Below, piece after piece: positions 18,702 through 26,432 of a stretch of 64,000 nt of DNA. Location: assembly GCF_014191355.1 (NCBI RefSeq), contig NZ_JACHWM010000013.1, forward strand, positions 62,001 through 126,000, in the 5' to 3' direction. Position numbers and translations under genes: made by a program. The notes beneath the pieces are model-generated. The model was not told where the DNA came from, made no database searches, and saw nothing but the letters and a program-made list of their open reading frames with translations. Source of the DNA: Methylobacterium sp. R2-1. Lineage in GTDB: Bacteria > Pseudomonadota > Alphaproteobacteria > Rhizobiales > Beijerinckiaceae. The first letter of the stretch is position 1, and each line of letters begins with the position of its first letter.

Positions 18702-19456
18702 GCCGCGATCTCGGCGTGACGCTCGATGTAGAGGCGTTCGAGCGCGACATGGTCGAGCGTCTTCGGATCAACCTCCTCGACGATGCGGCCGCGGCTCAGC
18801 ACGCCGACGCGGTCGGCCATCTCGCGCACCCGGTAGAGGTCGTGGGTCGCCATCAGCACCGCGGTGCCCCGCTCCGCCGCGCGGCGCACTGTGACCGAGA
18901 AGTCGGCCGCCGCGCTCGGGTCGAGCCCGGAGGTTGGTTCGTCGAGAAGCAGGAGCCGCGCCCGGCGGGCGAGGGCGACGGCGATCCCGACTTTCTGGCG
19001 CATGCCCTTCGAGTAGGACGCGGCGGGCCGACCATGAGCCTCGTTGGGCAGGCCGGCCTCAGTGAGCAGCCGGCGCGATGCGTCTGCGGGCAGGACGAGA
19101 CCGGCGAGCGTTGCGAAGTAGCGCAGGTTCTGGAGGCCCGAGAGGTCCGGATAGAGGGCGACCTGCTCGGGGATGTAGGCCACGTGGCTCCGCGCACCGA
19201 CTGGGTCGGCGCCGGCCTCGATCCCGCAGACCCGGACCGAGCCGGCATCCGGCTTCAGGAAGCCGAGGATCAGGTTGATCGTCGTGGTCTTGCCGGCTCC
19301 GTTCGGTCCGAGCAGGGCGAAGACTTCGCCGGCCTGCAGCGTCAGGTCCAGGCCGTCCAGGGCGGTGCGTGCCTCGAAGCGCTTTATCGTCGCCCGGATC
19401 GCCAGCACCGGATCGTCTGCCCGTGTCTCGGAAAGTTCGCTATGTTCGCGATACAT
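18698..19456 (-). CDS. ABC transporter ATP-binding protein
   Basis: A 252-residue nucleotide-binding subunit with Walker A (LLGPNGAGKTTTIN), signature (YSKGMRQKVGIAVALARR), Walker B (LLLLDEPTSGLDP) and H-loop (LMATHDLYRVRE). The sequence type is that of ABC-2 transporters (CcmA/NosF-like), not of ZnuC. It is encoded 12 bases after a TonB receptor and overlaps the first permease, so receptor, ATPase and two permeases form one operon. Substrate is inferred to be zinc or a zinc chelate from the Zur box upstream of the operon. Confidence 0.88.
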   Translation of the reverse strand: MYREHSELSETRADDPVLAIRATIKRFEARTALDGLDLTLQAGEVFALLGPNGAGKTTTINLILGFLKPDAGSVRVCGIEAGADPVGARSHVAYIPEQVALYPDLSGLQNLRYFATLAGLVLPADASRRLLTEAGLPNEAHGRPAASYSKGMRQKVGIAVALARRARLLLLDEPTSGLDPSAAADFSVTVRRAAERGTAVLMATHDLYRVREMADRVGVLSRGRIVEEVDPKTLDHVALERLYIERHAEIAA

Positions 19457-19468
19457 GCGCTGACGCCC

Positions 19469-21706
19469 TCAGAAGGCAATGTTGTAGGCGACTTCGACCG
19501 AGCGCGGCCGGCCCAGCAGCCAAGTGTTGGCGCTGCCGGTCACGGGGTAGACTTTGTCGAGCAGGTTGTAGACGCGGACGCTGAAACGGGAATTATCGCT
19601 GACGCGGTAGTCGACGCTGCCGTTGACGACCTCGTAGTCCGGGCGCCGCACCGTGTTGGCGAAGTCGCTGAAGGTCTCACCGACGAACTGAACGCCGACC
19701 CGCGCCTCCCAGCGCGGCGCGAAGGCCCAGCTCAGCCAGAGGTTGGCGATGCGCTCAGGCACCGAGATCGGCTGGTTGCCGGCGAAGTTGACCGCGACGC
19801 CGCCGACGGATTGCTGGAAGTCGTCGTACTGCGCGTGCAGCAGGGCGAGATTGCCCTCCACCCGCCAGTTCTCCCACAATCCGAGCGACACGAACGCCTC
19901 GACACCGTGGGACGACTGGCTGCCGACCTGGATCGAAACCTGCGGCCGCAGCGGATCCACGGTCAGAAGATCGCGCTTGTTGATGCGGTAGCCGGCCAGG
20001 GTGAACTCGCCGCGTCCTTCCCAGAACAACTGCTTGTAGCCGACCTCGACCTGTTCGCCGGCGGAGAGCTTGAAGTCCTTCTGAGCGATCGGCACCGTGA
20101 TCAGCGAGTTCACCGGATCGACAGCGGTCGCGTAGCTTGCGTAGATCGAACTATCCGGGGTCGGGTTGTAGACGGCGCCGAAGCGGTAACTGAGCGCGCT
20201 AAAATCCTTGGTAAAGCTCTGTGACGGCGTAACCAGGTCCTCCCGGCGCACCGTCGGCGCGTCGTAGCGCACCCCGGCGATCAGCGAGAACTGGTCGGAT
20301 AGGATCAGCCGGTCCTCGGCGAAGAGAGAGTACTGATCCGTGCTCGACACGTAGAGCGGCCGGACGCTGTCCAGGCTGCTGAAGAAGCCCGGATCGAAGA
20401 AGAATGGGTTCACGGTGTTCTCGCTGCGATAGGGCGAGTTGTTGCGCAGGCGGAAATCGATGTGGTTGACCTCGAAGCCCGCCACGAACTCGTTTCGGAA
20501 GCCGAACAGCGTACCCTTGAATGTCGCGTCGAAGCGATTGCCGATCTGCTCCTGGTGATGGAAGATCTCGATCGGGCTACTGCGCCGGATGAGGCCTGTG
20601 CTCGGGACGAAGGCGTAGCTCTCGAGATTGCGCCAGTGCCGGTCTGCGAGCAGGCGGTAGGCGGTGTTGCGGATGACGATGTCGTCGCTCGGCGACCACT
20701 CCACCTTCAGCTGGGTCCAGTTGTCTTCGAAGGCGATGCGGCTGCCGTCGATGTTGTAGTTCTGGAAGCGCGGGCGCGGGTCGATGCGTCCCCCGATCAG
20801 GGGTGTTCCGAAGTAGCGCAAGGGTTCTTGGTAGCCGTAATCGTGCGAGAGCGTGACGGCGAGATCCGGGGTCGCCTGATAGAGCAGTGAGCCGGAGACG
20901 GCGAGGTTCGCGAACTCTCCATTCTGGTTCAGCCAGCCATTGACTTGGTTGCCGCTGACGTTGAGGCGGTAGAACAGGTTCTCACCGATCGGTCCGCCGC
21001 TGTCGACGGCAAGGCGCTTGACGCCGTCCGATCCGAGGGCGGCGCGGGCAGCGTTAACTGGCACGGCGACCGGCTTCTTGGGCACCACGTTGATCACGCC
21101 GCCGATCGCGCCGTCGCCGTAGAGCACGGAAGCCGGACCGCGCAGCACCTCGATCCGGTCCACGTTCCAGGTATCGAACGGATAGGTCGTGGTGTTGACG
21201 CCGACGAAAAGCCGGGTGCCGTCGTAGAGCTGCATCACCGAGTTCACCCCGGAGAACCCGCGAGAGGTGTAGGCACCAAAGCCGTTGCCGGGCGAGCTGA
21301 TCGTCGTGATACCGGCGGCGTTCTGTGTGATCGCCTCCTGCACGGTCTGTTGCCCGCGCTCACGGATTTTCTGACCCGGGATGACCTCGATACTGGCGGG
21401 CGTCTGCAGCGGCGACAGGTCGAGGCGGCTAGCGCTCCGGCTCGGCGTAGTGAGGTTCAGGCCAGTTGGGGCCGCAGTGTAAGGCGCCGAAGCTAGCAGC
21501 CGGGTCCCTGATCCTGAGCCAGAAACGGCAAGCTCATCCAGAGAGATAGCGTGTCCCCGATCAGCGCTTTCCGCCCGCTCTTCTGCGGCCGCATTGTCTG
21601 AGGTGAGAGCGACAGTGCTGGCAGTTAGGAGCAGGACAGTAGGTAGGCGCGAACGCTGACGGAGCGACCAGCCGAATGGCTTGGCGAGGGGCTTCTGTGT
21701 CGGCAT
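19469..21706 (-). CDS. TonB-dependent receptor, first gene of Zur-box operon
   Basis: Outer-membrane receptor of 745 residues. A signal peptide (LPTVLLLTASTVALTSDNAA) precedes a plug domain (LQTPASIEVIPGQKIRERGQ, YTSRGFSGVNSVMQLYDGTR, DRIEVLRGPASVLYGDGAIG); the barrel ends GRPRSVEVAYNIAF. It looks like a metallophore-type receptor rather than ZnuD, lacking a His-rich loop. An almost perfect Zur-type palindrome lies 56 bases upstream of the ATG. Downstream are the ATPase and two DUF3526 permeases. Inference: uptake of a zinc-chelate across the outer membrane, with the ABC-2 unit acting on the same pathway. Confidence 0.88.
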   Translation of the reverse strand: MPTQKPLAKPFGWSLRQRSRLPTVLLLTASTVALTSDNAAAEERAESADRGHAISLDELAVSGSGSGTRLLASAPYTAAPTGLNLTTPSRSASRLDLSPLQTPASIEVIPGQKIRERGQQTVQEAITQNAAGITTISSPGNGFGAYTSRGFSGVNSVMQLYDGTRLFVGVNTTTYPFDTWNVDRIEVLRGPASVLYGDGAIGGVINVVPKKPVAVPVNAARAALGSDGVKRLAVDSGGPIGENLFYRLNVSGNQVNGWLNQNGEFANLAVSGSLLYQATPDLAVTLSHDYGYQEPLRYFGTPLIGGRIDPRPRFQNYNIDGSRIAFEDNWTQLKVEWSPSDDIVIRNTAYRLLADRHWRNLESYAFVPSTGLIRRSSPIEIFHHQEQIGNRFDATFKGTLFGFRNEFVAGFEVNHIDFRLRNNSPYRSENTVNPFFFDPGFFSSLDSVRPLYVSSTDQYSLFAEDRLILSDQFSLIAGVRYDAPTVRREDLVTPSQSFTKDFSALSYRFGAVYNPTPDSSIYASYATAVDPVNSLITVPIAQKDFKLSAGEQVEVGYKQLFWEGRGEFTLAGYRINKRDLLTVDPLRPQVSIQVGSQSSHGVEAFVSLGLWENWRVEGNLALLHAQYDDFQQSVGGVAVNFAGNQPISVPERIANLWLSWAFAPRWEARVGVQFVGETFSDFANTVRRPDYEVVNGSVDYRVSDNSRFSVRVYNLLDKVYPVTGSANTWLLGRPRSVEVAYNIAF

Positions 21707-21761
21707 CGCAAGAAATCAACCGTCCGGGCGCGATCCGCGCCGATCCATGCAGTCCTTAAAG

Positions 21762-21779
21762 GTAACGTTATAATGTTAC
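21762..21779. promoter_or_regulatory. putative Zur operator, best match in window
   Basis: GTAACGTTATAATGTTAC: an 18-base palindrome with eight of nine base pairs matched, 56 bases before the receptor ATG. It fits the alphaproteobacterial Zur pattern (GTAAT-GTTATAAC-ATTAC type) known from comparative studies. Confidence 0.75.
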
Positions 21780-21970
21780 AAGTGCCTCACTTCGGAGTGC
21801 CGTCTACGGCCCAGACAGCGCTGCTCGGAGCAGTAAACCTCCAGGAGCGGGTGACGGCCGGATGGAAGTAGACGTGGGCGGTGCGCACACGGTGGCTGAT
21901 ATGTTGCCGCTCCGTGCGCGACCTCATATCTAGAATAGTCTCACTCGCTGTTTGTCGAGAAAATATTGCG

Positions 21971-22249
21971 TTATTTCATATAAGTGCGCACGACCTCTAT
22001 CAGTTCGGCTGCTCCTTTCGCTCGTGCAGGATCGGCCTCATTGTCCGGATTTACAACATGATGTCGAATATGGTCTTCTATCAACTCACTAGTCAGGCCG
22101 TTGATGGCGCCGCGCATTGAGGCAACGAGCATCAACACATCGGCACAGCCGAGTTCAGCCCCTAAAGCCCGTTCGACGGCCTCCGCCTGTCCTTTGATCC
22201 GACGAACGCGCGCCAGCACCTTCGCCTTATCCTTGATCGCATGAGCCAT
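21971..22249 (-). CDS. RcnR/FrmR-family metal-sensing repressor
   Basis: A 92-residue all-helical repressor (KVLARVRRIKGQAEAVERAL, ASMRGAINGLTSELIEDHIR). The residues that bind Ni/Co in E. coli RcnR are all present at the same positions: His3, Cys35, His60 and His64. FrmR, by contrast, has Pro2/Cys35/His60, so this is more likely a metal than a formaldehyde sensor. A G-tract operator-like sequence sits 30 bases upstream of its start, suggesting autoregulation. No efflux pump is adjacent; the divergent neighbour is a DUF1289 gene. It lies between two Zur-box units, so a role in metal-overload response of the island is inferred. Confidence 0.82.
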   Translation of the reverse strand: MAHAIKDKAKVLARVRRIKGQAEAVERALGAELGCADVLMLVASMRGAINGLTSELIEDHIRHHVVNPDNEADPARAKGAAELIEVVRTYMK

Positions 22250-22278
22250 CAGAGCGACTTTCGCTTGTGTGACAGGGC

Positions 22279-22295
22279 ATAGGGGGGTACCCTAC
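22279..22295. promoter_or_regulatory. G-tract operator between rcnR-like and DUF1289 genes
   Basis: ATAGGGGGGTACCCTAC: a six-G run flanked by AT-rich bases, with a TAGGG/CCCTA inverted repeat, as in CsoR/RcnR operators (TACT-G6-N-AGTA). Positioned to control both divergent genes. Confidence 0.55.
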
Positions 22296-22339
22296 CATCT
22301 GCTGAGCGGGATCGCCCGACATGGCGCAAAGGTCCTGCC

Positions 22340-22525
22340 ATGAAGAAGGATGATCCCTGTACCGGGGTCTGTCAGTTCGACAATCGCACTGGATGGTGTG
22401 CAGGATGCGGCCGAACGATGAGCGAGATCAAAGCATGGCGGAAGATGACCCCTTACCGACGCACTGCACTATCTCGTGAGCTACAACGTCGTATACAGCA
22501 AGTGACGAAACAAGACATTCGTTAA
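22340..22525 (+). CDS. DUF1289 family Cys-rich small protein
   Basis: A 61-residue protein with the DUF1289 pattern: two Cys near the N-terminus (DPCTGVCQFDN) and a Cys-x2-Cys (GWCAGCGRTMSEI), then WRKMTPYRRTALSRELQRRI. The four cysteines suggest binding of zinc or an Fe-S cluster. It lies between the RcnR-like repressor and the Zur-boxed COG0523 gene, about 45 bases after the G-tract operator. Confidence 0.8.
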   Translation: MKKDDPCTGVCQFDNRTGWCAGCGRTMSEIKAWRKMTPYRRTALSRELQRRIQQVTKQDIR

Positions 22526-22624
22526 GGTCGTCTGCGCCGCTTTTCTGCTGACAAGGCAATCAAACTCGCCCCCATGGTGCCAGCAGGCAGCAAACGATCT
22601 GTCGGAGAGTCGTTCGCGCGCCAT

Positions 22625-22642
22625 GTATCATTATAACGTTGC
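22625..22642. promoter_or_regulatory. putative Zur operator upstream of COG0523 gene
   Basis: GTATCATTATAACGTTGC matches GTAACATTATAACGTTAC at 16 of 18 positions, 47 bases before the preferred start at 22689. Confidence 0.7.
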
Positions 22643-22688
22643 TGCGGTGCATGGGGTGCCGATCGGCTATCGTTCATTGGAGATAATG

Positions 22689-23732
22689 ATGTCAGAAAAG
22701 ATTCCTGTGACCGTGCTCACCGGCTATCTCGGAGCCGGCAAGACGACACTGCTCAACCGCATCCTCACCGAGCAGCACGGCAAGCGCTACGCCGTGATCG
22801 TCAACGAGTTCGGCGAGATCGGCATCGACAACGACCTCGTGGTCGGCGCCGACGAAGAAGTGTTCGAGATGAACAATGGCTGCATCTGCTGCACCGTTCG
22901 TGGCGACCTGATCCGCATTCTCGACGGATTGATGAAGCGTCGTGGCCGGTTCGACGCGATCATCGTCGAGACTACGGGGCTCGCCGACCCTGCTCCGGTC
23001 GCCCAGACCTTCTTCGTAGATGATGATGTTTCCAGCAATGCAGCCCTAGATGCGATCGTTACTGTGGCCGACGCGAGATGGCTTCTCGATCGCCTGCGCG
23101 ACGCTCCTGAAGCTAAGAACCAGATTGCCTTCGCCGACGTGATCCTGCTCAACAAGACGGATCTTGTATCAGCGGAGGATTTGAAGACTGTCGCAAGTCG
23201 GATACACACCATCAATCCCTACGCCCGCGTCCATCACACGACCAATTGCCAGATCCCGATCGCTGAGGTGCTAGACCGAGGTGCATTTGAGTTAGACCGT
23301 ATACTGACTTTGGAACCTCATTTCCTGGAGGATGAAGACCACGACCACCATCACCACGGCGAGGCTGAACATACCGAAAGCGATGGCCACGGACACAGCG
23401 TTCATCGCCAAGGTGGATTGGTGCACCACCATGACGAAGACATGCAATCCGTGGCCCTTTCCGTTGCCGGCGACCTAGATCCCGAGCGCTTCATTCCCTG
23501 GTTTTCCGAACTTACCCAACGCGAGGGTCAAAATATTCTTCGTTCCAAGGGCATTCTGGCCTTCAAGAACGACGACAACCGCTTCGTGGTCCAAGGCGTC
23601 CATATGCTGATTGACGGCAAGCCGCAGCGGGCATGGGAAGCAGCCGAGCGGCGGGAGTCGCGCCTAGTCCTTATCGGACGCAACCTCGATGCTCAAAACT
23701 TGCGTGCTGGGTTCGAAGCATGTGTAGCTTAA
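22689..23732 (+). CDS. COG0523 G3E-family GTPase (zinc metallochaperone type)
   Basis: A 347-residue GTPase of the CobW/ZNG1/ZigA group, thought to deliver zinc to client enzymes under zinc limitation. Visible motifs: Walker A GYLGAGKTT (residues 12-20), the metal-binding Cys-x-Cys-Cys at 65-68 (NNGCICCTVRGDL), the ETTGLADP switch, NKTD base specificity, and a His-rich metal loop at about 217-250 (HDHHHHGEAEHTESDGHGHS, LVHHHDED) before the CobW_C domain. The ATG at 22689 has GGAG six bases before it and leaves the Zur box in the promoter. Followed, after an IS630 insertion, by a WD40 gene that accompanies COG0523 genes in related bacteria. Confidence 0.9.
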   Translation: MSEKIPVTVLTGYLGAGKTTLLNRILTEQHGKRYAVIVNEFGEIGIDNDLVVGADEEVFEMNNGCICCTVRGDLIRILDGLMKRRGRFDAIIVETTGLADPAPVAQTFFVDDDVSSNAALDAIVTVADARWLLDRLRDAPEAKNQIAFADVILLNKTDLVSAEDLKTVASRIHTINPYARVHHTTNCQIPIAEVLDRGAFELDRILTLEPHFLEDEDHDHHHHGEAEHTESDGHGHSVHRQGGLVHHHDEDMQSVALSVAGDLDPERFIPWFSELTQREGQNILRSKGILAFKNDDNRFVVQGVHMLIDGKPQRAWEAAERRESRLVLIGRNLDAQNLRAGFEACVA

Positions 23733-23748
23733 CTAGAGCCGCGCCCGA

Positions 23749-24728
23749 TCATGTAGCAACGGCCCTGTCGTCTGCGTATCCGGCCGCGGCGAGGCAGTTG
23801 CGGCACTCCTGGGCGGTGACGCGGGTGAGCGCCTGCCGGATAGCTGCCCACAGCTCGGGCACGGTGCGAGCGGCTGCCGTCCGCAGCAGGCGCTTGAGCT
23901 TGGAGAAGACCTGCTCGATCGGGTTGAAGTCCGGGCTGTAGGGCGGGAGGTACAGCAGGCGCGCGCCCGTCGCCTCGACCGCCTCGCGCACGCCTGCCAC
24001 CTTGTGAGCGGCCAAGTTGTCGAGGATCACGGTGTCGCCGGGCCGCAGCACGGGGCCCAAGGTGTCGGTGATGTAGGCGCGGAAGCGCCCGCCGTTCGTG
24101 GCGCCGTCGGCTAGATCGACCGCGCACAGGCCGTCGGCGCGCAGCGCGGCGGTGACGGTGGTCGTCTTGTAGTGACGGTGGTCGTCTTGTAGTGGCCCTG
24201 GGGCACGCTCATCCGGCAGCGCTCGCCCCGCGGTGCCCACCCGTAGCGACGAGCCATGTTGGTGGCGGCCGCGGTCTCGTCGAGGAACACCAGACGGCCC
24301 GGGTCGAGGGCATCCTGGTTCGCGAACCAGTCCTCCCGGGCGGCCTTCACGTCCGACCGCTCCTGCTCGGCCGCGTGCTGTGCCCCCTTTTGCGGGTGAT
24401 GCCGTGCCGGGCGAAGAAGCGCGACAGGCCGCTCGTGCTGGTCTCCACCCCGCGCTCGGCCAAGGCAGCGCGCAGTTCGTGCAGACAGATCGTGGGCCGC
24501 GCTTCGTAGGTGGCCTGGATCAGGTCGGCGTGCGCCTCGATGGCCCGGGAGCGCTGATCGCCCCCGCGCGCTCGGGGCGCAACCTGACCGTCCTGCCGCA
24601 AGCGACCCGCCCAGCGGCTGGCGCTCGACACGCTCACCCCGAAGCGGGCGGCTGCGCCGTGGCAGGAGGCCCCCGCCGCCATCGCGGCCACGACGCGCAC
24701 GCAGATCGACCGATAAGGCTGACGGCAT
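23749..24728 (-). pseudogene. IS630-family transposase, disrupted by 20-bp duplication
   Basis: The N-terminal part (helix-turn-helix, GASCHGAAARFGVSVSSASR, and DPGRLVFLDETAAATNMARR with the first catalytic Asp) and the C-terminal part (TVILDNLAAHKVAGVREAVE, LLYLPPYSPDFNPIEQVFSK with the second Asp and the Glu) are in different frames. The break coincides with a 20-base tandem duplication at 24152-24191. The element sits between the COG0523 and WD40 genes. Confidence 0.82.
24152..24191. repeat. 20-bp tandem duplication inside IS630 transposase
   Basis: Two identical, adjacent copies (24152-24171 and 24172-24191) of a 20-base unit starting GTGACGGTGG. Because 20 is not a multiple of three, it shifts the transposase frame and repeats the encoded HYKTTTVT. 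Confidence 0.85.
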
Positions 24729-24986
24729 CGGCGCCTCCTCAGCCCGTCAACGCCTCTCCCTAAATGCCGTTGCAGATCGGTCGGGCGCAGCTCTAAGATA
24801 GCTGCCTGGCGTCTGCAGCTGTGTTTGTACTGTAAGGTAGCAGCCTGACGGTGGCGGTGGTCTTTATATGGCCACCCCGCTTCATCCAGGAAATGCATGC
24901 AGTATTGCACACTACCGTGTTGGCGAAGCTATCCGCCGATAGGGCAGTGCGTAGGTTTTTCATGGTTTGCCCGGTAGGATTTGCGC

Positions 24987-25530
24987 ATGAGTACACCCGT
25001 ATTTCTGATGGACCACGTCGCCAAAATCGAGACTGGCGCGCACGTGACAGCAGTGCACTGGGTCGGCAGTACTTTGGCATTGGCACTGAGCGACGGCAAT
25101 GTGGTCCTAGAACGGGAGGGAGAGGTTGCGCGGATAGCAGCTCATCCAGAAGGTTCAATCCTCGTCGCAGCAGGAGACGCCGACCGGCTCGTTACCGGCG
25201 GTGATGATGGGCGCATCGTCGAAATCAGGCGCGACGGCGCGATCAGTGAGAAAGCGGTGGCAAAGGGTACCGCTTGGATCGATGCACTCGCCCTGCATCG
25301 GGATGGTAGTCTTGCCTTCTCAGCTGGGCGTCGCGTCGTCGCGCGAGATGCCAAGGGCCATGAGAGCATCTTCGAGGCCCCCTCTACGGCTCGCGGCCTC
25401 GCCTTTGCACCCAAGGGCTATCGCCTCGTGGTCGCGCACTACAATGGCGTTAGCCTCTGGTACCCGAACCTGGACGCTGCACCTGAGGTAATCTCCTGGA
25501 AAGGCTCGCACATCGACGTAAGTTGGTCTG
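24987..25530 (+). pseudogene. WD40-repeat protein, 3' end removed by IS3 insertion
   Basis: About 180 residues of a beta-propeller protein (HVTAVHWVGSTLALALSDGN, DADRLVTGGDDGRIVEIRRD, WIDALALHRDGSLAFSAGRR, GLAFAPKGYRLVVAHYNGVS) with at least four repeat units. Intact members are longer (about 320-340 residues). The sequence stops being propeller-like exactly where the end of an IS3 element begins (about 25531). ATG at 24987 has AGGA seven bases upstream. In relatives this family is commonly encoded next to COG0523 GTPases under zinc control, which is knowledge from memory. Confidence 0.72.
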
Positions 25531-25735
25531 TGAACCGCCCCAGGTTTCCCGGAGGCCGTTGGGTTTGGGTCAGGCGGCCAAGGCTTGCACCTCGGCCTGA
25601 GCAAAGTAGCGCGCCTCAGCCTCGGCGGGAGGCACGTTGCCGATCGGTTCGAGCAATCGGCGGGTGTTGAACCAATCGACCCATTCGAGGGTGGCGAACT
25701 CGACCGCCTCGAAGGAGCGCCATGGTCCACGGCGA
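25531..25735 (-). pseudogene. IS3-family transposase OrfB, C-terminal fragment with IS end
   Basis: Minus-strand frame encodes the last about 55 residues of an IS3-type integrase (SFEAVEFATLEWVDWFNTRR, LLEPIGNVPPAEAEARYFAQ) with stop at 25570-25572. The DNA before it (TGAACCGCCCCAGGTTTCCC) has the form of an IS407-group terminal repeat and abuts the truncated WD40 gene. The 5' part of OrfB is missing. Confidence 0.75.
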
Positions 25736-25739
25736 TGGA

Positions 25740-25947
25740 TCAGCTTGATCCGCCCCCAGCTGGGATCGAGGGCGTCCTGATTCTCGAACCAAGCCTCGCG
25801 AGCCGCACTTACGTCTTCGCGCGCTTGCTCGGCTGCGTGGATCGAACCTTTCTACGGGTGATGCCGTGCCGGGCGAAGAAACGGGACAGGCTGCTCGTGC
25901 TGGTCTGCACGCCGTGCTGGACCAGGGCGTCGCGCAACTCGTGCAGT
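25740..25947 (-). pseudogene. IS630-family transposase fragment (minus strand)
   Basis: Encodes a middle segment related to the IS630 copy at 24.2-24.5 kb (LSRFFARHGITRKGSIHAAE, then AREAWFENQDALDPS). Both ends are missing. Confidence 0.6.
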
Positions 25948-26272
25948 CAGGCCCGGCGGCACCGTCATCCTCGACAACCTGCAGGCCCACAAGGGGGCGG
26001 GTGTGCGCGAGGCTATCGAGACCACCGGGGCCAAGCTGCTCTACCTTCTGCCCTACAGTCTGGATTTCAATCCGATCGAGCAGATCTTCGCCAAGTTGAA
26101 GGGACTGCTCCGAACCGCGGCTGCCCGCACTGTCCCAGACCTGTGGCACACTATCCGGCAGGCCTTCGCTCGCGTCACGGCCAACGAGTGCCGCAACTGC
26201 CTCGCTGCAGCCGGCTGCGCGGGTGCCTCGACAGGATTGTCCAGACACGACAGACGTGAGAACGTAAAGTGA
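25948..26272 (+). pseudogene. IS630-family transposase C-terminal fragment (plus strand)
   Basis: Starts in the DDE core (GGTVILDNLQAHKGAGVREA, LLYLLPYSLDFNPIEQIFAK) and runs through the C-terminus (NECRNCLAAAG). It is fused head-to-head to the minus-strand fragment at 25740-25947, so an inversion or recombination between two copies occurred. Confidence 0.68.
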
Positions 26273-26432
26273 GCAAGCTCGGCGTGTTGGGCTTCGTCTT
26301 ACTGTCGGTGGATGTAGCATCCTGGGCGCGACCCGCCAGGGGGCGGTAAGGCGCTGGCGGTCCGCTGGCTCGCTGCCCGAGCCACGGGATCCTGATGGCG
26401 GCCTCGCGATCTTCACGGGATGCCGCGGGTTC

